Assembly: GCF_000371785.1 (NCBI RefSeq) | Contig: NZ_AQUI01000002.1 | Span: 4,327,352-4,391,351 of the forward strand | Length of the DNA stretch: 64,000 nt | Source of the DNA: Actinopolyspora halophila DSM 43834 | GTDB taxonomy: Bacteria; Actinomycetota; Actinomycetes; Mycobacteriales; Pseudonocardiaceae | Direction of reading: 5' to 3' | Shown: piece after piece, positions 44,302 through 54,000 of the stretch | Layout of the letters: the number at the start of each line of letters is the position of its first letter | How positions within the stretch are numbered: the stretch's first letter is position 1 | The notes under the pieces: generated by a model | What the model was told of the DNA's origin: nothing | Database searches by the model: none | The model's input: the letters and a program-made list of their open reading frames with translations, nothing else | Position numbers and translations under genes: made by a program

Positions 44302-44871
44302 TCACTCGGTCAGTTTGGCCCTGCCGCGCCCGACGGCGGCTCTGCGGGCCTTGAGCATCGAGAAGCGGTCCTGCTGGGCCTTTTTCTCCCCGAAGACCAA
44401 CGAGGAGATCGCGTCGAAGACCTCTTCCGGATTGGGCAGGTACTCGATCCGGTTGAGCGCCTGGATCTGTCCCGCCGACTCGACGATCAACGTCCCGTAC
44501 CCGAACAACCTTCCCGGAATGCTGCGCGAGTAGGTCAGGTCGGTGACCTTGGTCACGGGCATCATCTGCACGGAAGTCGTGAAGATCCCCTCCGTGATCA
44601 TGAATCGCTTGTCCGTGACCACGATCCGCTCCACGTACCAGTCCAACACCTGGTAGATGAAGCGCAACAGCACGAACAGCCCACCGTACCAGAGGACGTT
44701 CTGCAGCAACCAGTTCCCCTCGGGCAGCAGAACGGAGATCATCATCACTCCGAGCAACAACCCGGCTGCCTCGAAGATGTCCCACACGAGACACGCCCAA
44801 TGCCTGCGAACCCGGATCACACGCCGCTCGGTGTCGAGTAGGTACTCCCCCGGATCCCTCGGTGCGAACAT
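44302..44871 (-). CDS. Bacterial PH domain membrane protein
   Basis: A 189-residue protein. Two transmembrane helices (about 30-50, FEAAGLLLGVMMISVLL, and 58-76) precede a bPH domain with VERIVVTDKRFMITEGIFTTSVQMMP and VTDLTYSRSIPGRLFGYGTLIVESAG, typical of the PH_2/YdbS-like family. The tail is basic. ATG 44871 follows GAGGGTG. These proteins are envelope components of unknown function in actinomycetes. The gene precedes the PHP gene on the same strand. Confidence 0.87.
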   Translation of the reverse strand: MFAPRDPGEYLLDTERRVIRVRRHWACLVWDIFEAAGLLLGVMMISVLLPEGNWLLQNVLWYGGLFVLLRFIYQVLDWYVERIVVTDKRFMITEGIFTTSVQMMPVTKVTDLTYSRSIPGRLFGYGTLIVESAGQIQALNRIEYLPNPEEVFDAISSLVFGEKKAQQDRFSMLKARRAAVGRGRAKLTE

Positions 44872-45032
44872 GGAAACCACCCTCGTGGCTCGTTTTCTTG
44901 CCTCTCACGGGGTCGATATGACGACCTCGGTACCGACCCCGAGTCGGGCTGTGCCTCGCTGAGCCGACGCCACCGGACCGTGAACGTCCGCGTCGGACAG
45001 CGCCCGATCGACGAGCGAAGCTTTCCGCTCGC

Positions 45033-45200
45033 TCACTCGAAGAGATTGCGCATGAACGTGATCACCGCCTCAGCCGCCTGCTGCAGACTCGAGAAGATGC
45101 CGTCGACCACGTCGCTCGCCTCAGATGGCGCCGAGATGAGGAAGAACAAAAGGAACGCGATCCCGGCCCAAGTGAGGATCTTCTTGATGTTCACTGTCAC
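45033..45200 (-). CDS. 55-residue membrane protein
   Basis: From GTG 45200 (or the GTG at 45194) the frame encodes a lysine-rich start (VNIKKIL), a single transmembrane helix (TWAGIAFLLFFLISAP, about residues 10-25) and an amphipathic helix ending ITFMRNLFE. Short proteins of this shape, with F/L-rich helix followed by a V-x-n-LQxAAE helix, occur in many actinomycetes. GGGGTGC precedes the start. No function is known to me. Confidence 0.7.
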   Translation of the reverse strand: MTVNIKKILTWAGIAFLLFFLISAPSEASDVVDGIFSSLQQAAEAVITFMRNLFE

Positions 45201-45339
45201 GCACCCCGTCTGAACTGACCTGTACTAGTGCTGGAACCTGCTGATCCGTTGTACCGCACTCAATGCCTGTACGGCAGGTTTTTAGCGCACTTGGGTCAGT
45301 AGCGTGGCACCGGTGCCGGAGTCGCTACCCTGCGTGTCC

Positions 45340-45768
45340 ATGAGGGACTTCGAGACTCCGCCGATCCGCTGCGTCGGAGCCGTGATACACGACCGGAACG
45401 GCAGGCTGCTGCTGATTCAGCGAGCCAACGAACCTGGTCAGGGCAAGTGGTCCCTGCCAGGAGGGCGGGTCGGGGACGGCGAGAGCGACCCGACCGCACT
45501 GCGGCGCGAGATCGCCGAGGAAACCGGACTCACCGTCGCGGTAGGACCCGCCGTCGGGCGTCTGACGAGATCCGGATCACAGCACTCCTACTACATAGTG
45601 GACTACTCCTGCCGCCCCTTGAGTCACGAACTTTGTGCAGGTGACGACGCTGCCGATGCAATGTGGACCGATGCTGCGACATTCACCACACTCGCCCGAT
45701 CGGGCGAACTAACCGAAGGACTTTCCGAACTGCTCTCCCAGTGGAACCAGCTACCCAGGGAGCCTTGA
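45340..45768 (+). CDS. Nudix hydrolase
   Basis: A 142-residue Nudix protein. The box GGRVGDGESDPTALRREIAEETG fits GX5EX7REUXEEXGU, and VGAVIHDRNGRLLLIQRAN is the usual opening strand pair. It could sanitise nucleotides or hydrolyse another NDP-X; nothing fixes the substrate. ATG 45340 is taken. The last third of the gene and the region after it are less GC-rich than their surroundings, which may point to recent acquisition. Confidence 0.88.
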   Translation: MRDFETPPIRCVGAVIHDRNGRLLLIQRANEPGQGKWSLPGGRVGDGESDPTALRREIAEETGLTVAVGPAVGRLTRSGSQHSYYIVDYSCRPLSHELCAGDDAADAMWTDAATFTTLARSGELTEGLSELLSQWNQLPREP

Positions 45769-46217
45769 CCCCAACAATCGGCCCCCTTTCAGGTGAAGAT
45801 CAGCAGAAGTTCACACACGTGTTGTTGACATCGCGGGGTGCTGCTGATCACAACACTGGCGCGCCGCCCCGTCAAATCCAAGAATTATCACTCGAAAGCA
45901 TTAGTCGTATACCGCCGCATGTCCGACGGGCTCACTCCGGCCGCTGTGTCGGGTGCGCCTCCGGAGCCGCCGCCGTGGAGCACCCGGGCGCCCCGCGCGC
46001 CACCGCGGCTCCGCCCGGTGAGCACGTGCCTCTCTCGGAGCGGGCCCCACCCGGCGCCGAGGATGCCGATTCCGCCGGGGCGAAGCCCCGGACACCGGGC
46101 AACGGGTAAGTCCCAACACACCACTTCGCACCGAGGCACATCGAACGAGTAGGATGACCGGGCGGTCGTCGACGGGCCGCAGGCCCCCGCAGCCGAGCTG
46201 ATTGGAGGTGAGGATAC
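45769..46217. other. Intergenic region with inverted repeat and lower GC content
   Basis: No confident gene. GATCAGCAG (45798-45806) recurs as its complement at 45841-45849 around a TTGACA (45825-45830). The stretch 45,860-45,920 is noticeably AT-richer than the rest of the window, and a CGGGGCGAAGCCCCG hairpin lies near 46,077. Possibly promoter material for the following small ORF and corA. Confidence 0.35.
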
Positions 46218-46334
46218 GTGCCGAACACCGCGGAAAGCAGCAACGCGGACAGTGCATCGCCTTGCAGTACCGGCCGCGTCCCCGCCGGGAAGATCAGCCT
46301 CGAAGGACCGGGGGTTCCCGCGGAAGCGGGTTGA
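46218..46334 (+). CDS. Candidate 38-residue leader ORF upstream of corA
   Basis: GTG 46218 follows GGAGGTGAGG by four to nine bases, a very strong ribosome site. The 38-codon frame (VPNTAESSNAD..., ending GPGVPAEAG) stops 109 bases before the corA start. It is polar with several prolines near the end. Translation-sensed leaders control some magnesium transporters in enterobacteria, so a leader role is conceivable, but no structure or homology has been shown here. Confidence 0.4.
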   Translation: MPNTAESSNADSASPCSTGRVPAGKISLEGPGVPAEAG

Positions 46335-46443
46335 TCCGCCGAACTCGCCGACCGGTGAGTGGTCGGGATCCGGCAGGGACGCGCACGTGACGCCGATTCC
46401 CGTCGCGCGTTGGCTCGCGACGTGTCCCACCCCGGAGGTCCCC

Positions 46444-47529
46444 GTGTTCAGCATCCCTGCGCTCGGCCTGCGCAACAGGTCCACACGCAACGGCCACCGC
46501 AGCCGTCCGGTTACCACGGCGTCGAATCACTCCACACCGGTCGTCGACTGCGCGGTCTACGTGGACGGGCTCAGGCTCCCCGGTGAGTGGACGCACGAGC
46601 AGGCCATGACCGAGGTACGTGAAAGGCACGGCGGTTTCGTCTGGATCGGACTGCACGAACCGGACCAGCAGCAGATAAACGGAGTCGCCGAGACCTTCGG
46701 GCTGCACGAGCTCGCCGTCGAGGACGCCGTGCACGCCCACCAGCGCCCCAAGCTGGAGCGTTATGACGAAACACTGTTCATGGTGCTCAAGACGGTGCGC
46801 TACGTCCCGAACCGCGCGCGGGCGACCAACAGCGACATCGTCGAGAGCGGCGAGCTGATGATCTTCCTCGGCCGCGACTTCGTGATCACCGTCCGCCACG
46901 GGCAGCAGGCCGAGCTGACCCGCGTGCGCAACGAACTGGAACAGTCCCCCGATCACCTGGCGCTGGGCCCCGCTGCGGTGGTGCACGGCATAGCCGACCA
47001 CGTGGTCGACAGCTACCTCGGGGTCACCGAGTCGGTCCAGGACGACATCGACTCGATCGAGACCGAGGTGTTCGCACCGCGCACGAGCGTGGAGGCCGAG
47101 CAGATCTACTTGATGAAGCGCGAGGTCATGCAACTGCGCCGGGCCGTCATGCCGCTGTCGCAACCGCTGCAGCGACTCGCGGGCGGGTACACGGCCCACG
47201 TCCCCGATCAGGTGCGTTCCTACTTCAGAAACGTGGAGGACCACCTGGCCACGGTCTCGGAACGGGTGGCATCCTTCGACGAGTTGCTGACCACGCTGGT
47301 CGACGCGACCCTCGCGAAGATCACGCTGCAGCAGAACACCGACATGCGCAAGATATCGGCCTGGGTCGCCATCATATCGACGCCCACGATGATCGCCGGT
47401 ATCTACGGAATGAATTTCGACGAGATGCCGGAAACCCAGTGGGCTTTCGGCTATCCGGTGACGCTGCTGGTGATGATGCTGGCCTGCGTCATGCTGTTCA
47501 AGATCTTCAGAAGGAACAACTGGTTGTGA
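46444..47529 (+). CDS. corA: CorA family magnesium/cobalt transporter
   Basis: A 361-residue CorA. A long cytoplasmic domain with VDGLRLPGEW and helical EAEQIYLMKREVMQLRRAVMPL leads to two C-terminal membrane helices separated by the selectivity motif YGMNF; the tail is basic (KIFRRNNWL). CorA pentamers take up Mg2+ down its gradient. GTG 46444 follows GGAGG by five bases. Length and tail agree with actinobacterial CorA (Rv1239c). Confidence 0.94.
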   Translation: MFSIPALGLRNRSTRNGHRSRPVTTASNHSTPVVDCAVYVDGLRLPGEWTHEQAMTEVRERHGGFVWIGLHEPDQQQINGVAETFGLHELAVEDAVHAHQRPKLERYDETLFMVLKTVRYVPNRARATNSDIVESGELMIFLGRDFVITVRHGQQAELTRVRNELEQSPDHLALGPAAVVHGIADHVVDSYLGVTESVQDDIDSIETEVFAPRTSVEAEQIYLMKREVMQLRRAVMPLSQPLQRLAGGYTAHVPDQVRSYFRNVEDHLATVSERVASFDELLTTLVDATLAKITLQQNTDMRKISAWVAIISTPTMIAGIYGMNFDEMPETQWAFGYPVTLLVMMLACVMLFKIFRRNNWL

Positions 47530-47999
47530 GCCCGGGAGTAACGAACAGCGGGGTCGTGACGACATCACGGTCAGGGCCGCCGGAACGACCGGCCGCCCGG
47601 TGCACGACCACGCCGGCACACGACCACGTGCGGTTCGTTCGCACTACCCGGCTCACACGCCCCGGGCACGAAGACGACGATCGCGGTTGGGAGGGAATCG
47701 TGCGCGACACCGGAACCGGAAAGTCGACGAACACGCCGCGGGCGAAGTCGGAACGGACTTCCACTGCGACCGGTGAACGCCAACCGGATTCACCTCGCCT
47801 GCGGCGGACCTCCCGCGACGTAAGGCACCAGCGAAAACCCGGCGCGGTGTGGCACGTGACTCCCACGAGCACGCGCGCCGAACTCTCGGCACACTGATTC
47901 GGGGAGCACCACGGGCCACATCGTGCGGCGAATTCCGCGCGTCCGGTGATTGCGTTCGGACGTGGTTTCCGTTTCGAGCTGCGCACTGGGAGGAATGGC
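47530..47999. other. Intergenic region after corA
   Basis: About 470 bases in which I see no gene with a recognisable fold or ribosome site, and no strong hairpin. It ends with the ribosome binding site of the 31-residue gene. Confidence 0.4.
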
Positions 48000-48095
48000 A
48001 TGTCCCGTCTGGTGACCAACAAACCCGCCGTGCTTTTCACGCTGATCAACGGCTGGATACTCACACTGTTTCTGATCATCGCCAATCAGGTCTGA
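48000..48095 (+). CDS. 31-residue membrane protein
   Basis: ATG 48000 follows GGGAGGA by five bases. The peptide has a short basic head (MSRLVTNKPAV) and one strongly hydrophobic helix (LFTLINGWILTLFLIIANQ), so it is a single-pass membrane miniprotein. It is too short for most annotation pipelines. Structured repeat copy E starts 39 nt after its stop, as it does after longer genes elsewhere, which independently supports this being a real gene end. Confidence 0.7.
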   Translation: MSRLVTNKPAVLFTLINGWILTLFLIIANQV

Positions 48096-48134
48096 TCCGA
48101 GTTCTCCGGTCGCCCCTTTCGCAGGTGGTTTCTC

Positions 48135-48240
48135 GGCGGAAACTACCGCGGTCTCGTGAGCGGGCGCCCCGACGTCGGGAAGCGCTCCACACAGCGCCGG
48201 GGCCGTCCTCGGGAGAGCACCACGGGCGAACCCGCGGCGG
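48135..48240 (+). repeat. Structured intergenic repeat, copy E (3' of the 31-residue gene)
   Basis: It begins GGCGGAAAC at 48135. Left arm 48163-48173 pairs with 48196-48204 with a two-base bulge and one mismatch; the loop contains GACGTCGGGAAGCG. Outer GTCTCGTGAG (48151-48160) can partly pair with GGGAGAGCAC (48211-48220). The distal CCCGCGGCGG is the same as in copies A and B. Confidence 0.82.
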
Positions 48241-48528
48241 TCTCGGTGGGCGGAGTGTTTCGGCGCTTCCGGGGCCGAAGAAAAAACCTCGGGCCAACCA
48301 ACAACTCGTCGGGAAACATCATCGAGCGTGTCCCGGGAGGATCCCGGTATCCCGGGGCACGCTACCGCGAAAACGCGAACCTCGGACATTTTCCGAACGA
48401 TCTCTTCCCCTGAGCGAGTGGTTTTTCCGTGGCGCGCGTCGCACGGTGGAGATCGCACGGAACAACGCGGGCGTGCGGTGCTGTAGAAAACCGCGAGAGC
48501 ACCTCACGCGACTGGGAAAGGCACTCGC

Positions 48529-49026
48529 ATGAGAACGAAAACGAGCCGGGTACTCCTCCTTCTCGTCCCCGCCACGCTGCTCCTGCCCCTACCGGCCCAC
48601 GGGACCACCACCCGTGCGGAACCCACGGGCGGAGCCGAGCGGATACTGGAGCTGACCAATCGGGCCAGAGCCGGCGCGGGTTGTCCGCGAGTCCGGTTGA
48701 ACCCGTCGCTGACCAGAACGGCCCAACGGCACAGCACCGACATGGCCCGCAACGACTACCTGGGGCACATCGGGAGCAGGGGCACGGACCACATAACCAG
48801 AGCACGCCGCGCGGGCTACCCGTCCTCGTACGTGGGGGAGAACGTGGCCGCGGGCAACGCGGACGCGTCCACGACCTTCGCCCAGTGGAGCACCAGTCGG
48901 CAGCACCGGAAGAACATCCTGGACTGCTCCTTCACCGAGCTCGGGGTAGGACACGCGGCGAACCCGAACAGCGAGTGGGGACACTACTGGACACAGCTCT
49001 TCGGAAGCACCGGTGCGCGGGACTGA
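48529..49026 (+). CDS. Secreted CAP (SCP-like) domain protein
   Basis: A 165-residue protein with a signal peptide (MRTKTSRVLLLLVPATLLL, cleavage likely after PAHG). The CAP domain has LTNRARAGAGCP, DYLGHIGS, GYPSSYVGENVAAG and WSTSRQHRKNIL, which provide the conserved histidine and glutamate cavity residues. Two cysteines (CPRV and DCSF) may form a disulfide. Bacterial CAP proteins are extracellular and of unclear function. The start is ATG 48529. Confidence 0.9.
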   Translation: MRTKTSRVLLLLVPATLLLPLPAHGTTTRAEPTGGAERILELTNRARAGAGCPRVRLNPSLTRTAQRHSTDMARNDYLGHIGSRGTDHITRARRAGYPSSYVGENVAAGNADASTTFAQWSTSRQHRKNILDCSFTELGVGHAANPNSEWGHYWTQLFGSTGARD

Positions 49027-49097
49027 CCGCACCTCGTCGAGGTTCTCCGTTCGCCCCGGCGAGGTGTTTCGTCGGCGGTCCCCTCCGCCGCGCGGTG

Positions 49098-49622
49098 CTA
49101 CTGCTGCGTAGCAGGTCCCCCCATCGCGAGCCGAGCCAGCATGTCCCGCGCCTGCTCGGCATGGCTGGGCTGGCTCAGCACGTCGTAGCGCCCCGCGACT
49201 ATCTGACTCGAGGAGGAGAAGTCCCGCCGTCCCTTCGTGGAGTAATAGGTGACGGCCGCGAAGATCAGACCGAACACCACACCGATCCCCAGACCGAACA
49301 ACAGCGGCCCGAGCCAGGCGTTCTGCGCCGAGAAGATCCCCATGATCAACCCGACGAACAGGCCGAACCACGCCCCCGAAGCGGCACCACCGCCCAACAC
49401 ACGCGCCCAGGTCAACCTTCCCGTCACGCGTTCGACGAGCATCAGATCGACACCCACGATGGTGACTTCCTGCACGGGGAAATCGTTGTCCGCGAGGTGG
49501 TCCACGGCGCGCTGGGCTTCCTCGTAGGTGCCATAGGAGCCGATGGGCCAACCTGTCGGCGGGGTGGGCAAGCTGGGTAGCCCCTGGGTTGACCGGGCGG
49601 AGCCGGAAAACGGGCTGCTCAC
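49098..49622 (-). CDS. General stress protein 17M-like membrane protein
   Basis: A 174-residue protein. The N-terminal GSYGTYEEAQRAVDHLADNDFPVQEVTIVG is the 17M domain of stress proteins, followed by two glycine-rich transmembrane helices (GLFVGLIMGIF and LGIGVVFGLIFAAVTYY) and a C-terminal SQIVAGRYDVL strand. GTG 49622 is chosen because GGAGGTG lies seven bases upstream. The relative in M. tuberculosis (Rv1234) lies between mrp and corA, as here. Likely stress induced; function unknown. Confidence 0.85.
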   Translation of the reverse strand: MSSPFSGSARSTQGLPSLPTPPTGWPIGSYGTYEEAQRAVDHLADNDFPVQEVTIVGVDLMLVERVTGRLTWARVLGGGAASGAWFGLFVGLIMGIFSAQNAWLGPLLFGLGIGVVFGLIFAAVTYYSTKGRRDFSSSSQIVAGRYDVLSQPSHAEQARDMLARLAMGGPATQQ

Positions 49623-49798
49623 CGTAGACACCTCCGTTACGGCCGACGTCCGAGCACTGGACGTCGTGCGTACTGCTCGCCGGGCGGACACGGCCGAAGA
49701 AACCGGGCCTACCACCACTCGAGCGCGGCCCGCCTGCGCGACCGCACCCCAGGATGCTCGCCATGGCTCGGTCCGAAACCTGCCCAATGTCCTGTCGA

Positions 49799-50887
49799 CT
49801 ACGAGTTTACCCCCTCCGTAGTGCGGGATTCAGCCCGCGAGGACCCCCGGGGACGCAGGGTCACCGGATGGATCGGTTCCCGTCCCCCGACGACTGTGTG
49901 CAGACCACGGCGAGCCGCGCTCCTGTCCACCAGCCACGTGTACACCACGACAGCGACCATGAGAGGGATCACCTGGGTGAGCGGGTAGTTCCCGCCCTGC
50001 TCGACACCGGGAACCCCCGACAGTCCCGCTATGAACAAACTCAGGCTGTTGTTGCTCACGTGCAGTGCGACGGCCGCTTCCAAACCTCCGGTGCGGATGC
50101 TGAGCCAGCACATGGCCCCGGCCATCAGAAGCAGTTCGCCCCACACCGCGGGATCCGTGTACCCGTGTCCGGACAGGAAGACCAAGGAGGACACCACGAT
50201 GCCCAACCACGGCACCCGGAACCAGGCGTTGAGCGTCTGCAGCAGCAACCCGCGGAAAACCAGCTCCTCGGCCGCGCTCTGCACCGGAACGACGATCACG
50301 GCTATCAGCACGATCGACGAGTACGACCACCAGCCGGGAAAACCCTCGAGGAGGGGGACCCCCGCGAACACCTGGAGCAGCAGGCTGACACCGAACATCG
50401 TGCCGAAGACGAGCAGGCCCCACAGCAGAGTCGAACCGAGCCAACGGCCCCGGAAACCCCCCGCCACACTCACCAGGCTCGCCGGGCTTCGACGCTGAGT
50501 CCAGCGAGCCGTCAGCACTGCAGCGGGAATCAGCGCCACGAGCAACGCGAAGCTGAAAAACAGCATCAGCAACGGATCACGCAACAAGTCATCGACGCTC
50601 AGCGCCGGATCGACCACGACACCCAGCACCTGGGTGGGCATCCCCATCAGAATCATGCCGACGAACAGCACGGTCATGCAGATCAACGCGAGCACGGCGG
50701 TTCCGGCGAAGACCAGCAGCGTCACCAGCGGGCGCCACCAGCGGTGTGCCGGATTGCGCGCGAGCATGTCGAACGGCGTTCCCGGCACCGCCCGAAGTAC
50801 GCCACGAGGCGGCGGGGGCTCCGCCGCGAGTGGGGGATTCTCCCCCGTGGGGCCTGGTTGGTCGGCGCGTGCGAAATGATCGGACAC
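49799..50887 (-). CDS. CPBP family intramembrane metalloprotease
   Basis: A 362-residue protein with about eight transmembrane helices. The Rce1/CPBP signature AAEELVFRGLLLQ (EExxxR) is near residue 203, FLSGHGYTD gives the second-motif histidine and ALHVSNNSL (HxxxN) the third. These are membrane-embedded proteases, some linked to bacteriocin self-protection or prenyl-protein-like processing. The N-terminal 45 residues are proline rich and cytoplasmic. GTG 50887 is used. No associated peptide gene is visible nearby. Confidence 0.9.
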   Translation of the reverse strand: MSDHFARADQPGPTGENPPLAAEPPPPRGVLRAVPGTPFDMLARNPAHRWWRPLVTLLVFAGTAVLALICMTVLFVGMILMGMPTQVLGVVVDPALSVDDLLRDPLLMLFFSFALLVALIPAAVLTARWTQRRSPASLVSVAGGFRGRWLGSTLLWGLLVFGTMFGVSLLLQVFAGVPLLEGFPGWWSYSSIVLIAVIVVPVQSAAEELVFRGLLLQTLNAWFRVPWLGIVVSSLVFLSGHGYTDPAVWGELLLMAGAMCWLSIRTGGLEAAVALHVSNNSLSLFIAGLSGVPGVEQGGNYPLTQVIPLMVAVVVYTWLVDRSAARRGLHTVVGGREPIHPVTLRPRGSSRAESRTTEGVNS

Positions 50888-51018
50888 ACCGGAATCGTAG
50901 GCCCACTCCCGCTCCGCTCACCCGATACACCCGAAACTCGGACCACCCCGGCGGCGCACGAGCCGGACGCACCGACGGACTCGGTCCCGGAGGAGTACCC
51001 GCTCCGAGCCCCTCCCGA

Positions 51019-54000
51019 TCACCCGCTTCCCGCGCCCACCGCGCTGGTCTCGGAACTCCGCACCGTGGCTGTTCGGCCCCCGCCGACAAGTCCGCCCCGC
51101 GCCCGCGGACGCGGGCGGAGCACGTCGGCGACGCTCAGCAGCAGGGTCTGCGCACAAGCCGTCGAGATCGTGGCCAGCGACATCCAACCGGGAACCGACC
51201 AGTCGAAGGCGACCGCCACGCCGAGCGTGGTCCCGAAAGAGACCAGCGCGAGCACCGTCGCGGCGATTCTGCCGCCTTTTCGCAGGGCGAAGCTCGCGTA
51301 CCAGACCATCCACACGGCCACGAGCAGCACGCCGAGCGCCCCCAGTCGCGGTCCCGCGCCGAGCACCCAGTAGCCGAGGGCCGCGAGCAGTCCCCCGGCC
51401 ACGAGTCCGCCGAGCCAGCGCGTGGCGTTCGAACCGGAACGTGGCACGGACAACCACCCCCAGCGAGCGGCCGCGAGCACGGCGAGGAGAGCGGCCGCGC
51501 CGCCGACCACCCCGACCCCCGTGCCGGAGAGCTCGTAGAGCCGTAGCCAGCCCCACACCCCGTCCCCGTCCGCCGACCCGGCGAGAACCGTCGCGGCCGC
51601 ACCGGTCATCACGCAGACCGCGGTGCGGCGCGGCGCGGCCAACCCGAAAGCGATCAACAGGAGTACGGGTTTCGCGACCGTCACGGCCAGCGCGGCCAGC
51701 ACGCCGCGGAAGCCCTTCCACCGCGGTAGGAGAGCGCGGTGGGCCAGCAGGGTGAACCGGGTCGCCATCGAAGCCGCACGGTCCTCGGCGAGATCGTCGC
51801 AACGCTGTTTGCCCACGTCGTAGCTCCGCACAGCGGAGTCCAGCGCACGTGGATCACGCCTGATCGGCACGTCCCCCGCCGTGGGGTCGGCTCCGGAGTC
51901 GACCGCCTCCACGAACGGCAGTTCCTCGGCCACGGCGGTCCACTGCAAGCGTTCCGTCACGGCCGCTCTGGTGGCCGTCAACGGGTGCTCGTCCGCGGGA
52001 TTCGCGAACAGGGCCTCCAGTTCCGCCCGCACCGCACCGGAGCGCTCGGCCCAGCGTTCCGTCAGGAACTCGCGCCACTGTCCGATCGTGGACTCGTCCA
52101 TCTCCCCGAGCTCGGCGGTGGTGGGCTCGCACAGGATCGCCTGGAGCTCGTCGCCCGTCCGGGAAGCGTCGGAAGCACCGTGCCAGCGCAACCGCCCCGG
52201 TTCGATCAGCATCTCCACGATGCTCGCCACGGCATCGAGCCGTCCCCACATCCAGTCGTTGGCCCGCCACTTGGCCGAGAGGAAGGCCGCGAAATTCCCC
52301 ATCCCCGACCCCCGGACCTTGTCCGGAACCGGTATCCGGCCGTTCCCGTCGCGCAGCGCCGTGAACGGCAACGGGCTGGACTGGTCCCCGGCCAAACGGT
52401 GCAGCAGCACCCGCGACTCGTCGCCGTCCCCCACCCCCAGCGGAACCCCGATGACCACCAGCGCGCGCAGCAACCGCGCCGCGTCCCCGTCGGAGGCGGT
52501 CTCCAGGAAGGCTCGCGTCACCCGGTCGAGGTCCGCGAGCCCTTCCTCGCTCGTGGCTTCCAGCACCTTCCCCGCGATACGGTCCAACACCGCCCAGCCC
52601 TCGGCGACCGGGTCCACCCCGGTGTCGGAATCGGCCGCCTCGAACCCCGGGGACTCCACGACGGAGGCCAGCTCGGCCGCGAAATCGGCCAGTCGTCGCT
52701 GGAAAACCGTGCCGAACCCCGGTTCCGCTGCCGGGACGCTGTCCAGCAGCGGATCCAGCAGCGCCCCCATGGGAGAGGGAAGTGCGTGTTGCAGCCGGTA
52801 CCGCCGCTGCCACACGCACTCGATCCAACCGTCCAGCTCCGCCCGGACGAAGACCGGCTCGGTGCGCGCCGCGTGTACCCAGCAACGGGCGGCGTACCCT
52901 TCCAGGGTCTCGAAGACGGCGCGCAACCGGTACAGGCTCCCCTTGAGCACGCCGAACCGTTCCGTGGGCAGCGCGCAGTGAGCTTCGAGCTCGCGGGTCC
53001 AGCGCAGGCACTCGTCCACCGCGGCCAGCAACGTGTCCGAGTCGCCGAAGACCTCGGCCGGTCGCCGGAAGGCCTCGCCGCGGTGGTGGTGCACGAGTCG
53101 TTCGCGCAACCCGGTGCAGGCGGTCCCGGGCCAGTCCAGCAGGGGCTGTTTGGGCAGCGGGGACAGCAGCGGGGTTCCCGCGGTGTCCTTCGGAGCCGTC
53201 AGCAGCTCGTACACGCTTTCGGCGCGGGCCTCGGCGAACCGCTCGGCGTGCTCCACGCGGACCGCGCTCATACGGGCGCTCAGCCAGCCCCAGCGCTCCG
53301 GCCGCGGCGTCTCGGCCAGCTCCGTGAAAACGGCTTCGCGTCTGCCGGACGCCTCGCGCGCACGGCGATTGTGCTCTTCGATGGCCTCGATGTCGGTGAG
53401 CAGGCTCTCCTGCCCGAGTTTCGCCCGCAGCGCCGTGGCCGTGACCGCACGTGCGAAACCGGCCGTGCGTTCGGAGGGCTCCTTCGGGGTCGGTTCGGGG
53501 TTGAGGTAGAGCAGCCATCGTTCCGTGGGGGTGTCGGCCTCGACCTGCCGTATCGCCTCGACCGCGGCCGTGACGGGTATGTTGTCCAACACCCCGCCGT
53601 CCATGGCCCGGAAGCGCGCACCGTCCGAACGGGTCGTCTCGGAGAACTTTCCGTACATGTTGGGCGCCCCGGAGGGACTGTCCGCAGTGGGCTGTCCGTT
53701 CGCGCGCTCCGTGCCGTCACGGGCCGTGGACCGGAAGACCGCGGGCTCGAAGGCGAACGGGAAGGAGGAGGTGGTCCGGGCCGCCTGGGCGAGCAGTCGC
53801 GCCGTGTCCGCCGGGCGCTCCGCCGAACCGAAATCGCTGAGCGGCTCCCCCGGCCGCCCCCTGTGCCTGAACCGGAACATCGCCTGGCGACGTGCCTTGT
53901 CGAACTCCGTGCCCGCCGCGTCGAAATGCCGCTCGGAGACCGGGTCCAGCAGCGTGGCCGTCAGCAGCAGCTCCACACGCCGGACCGCCTCCTCGTCGGA

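Noticed and set aside
45932-46243. Minus-strand frame of about 100 codons upstream of corA
   Set aside because: No ribosome site, no fold, and it overlaps the likely promoter and leader of corA.
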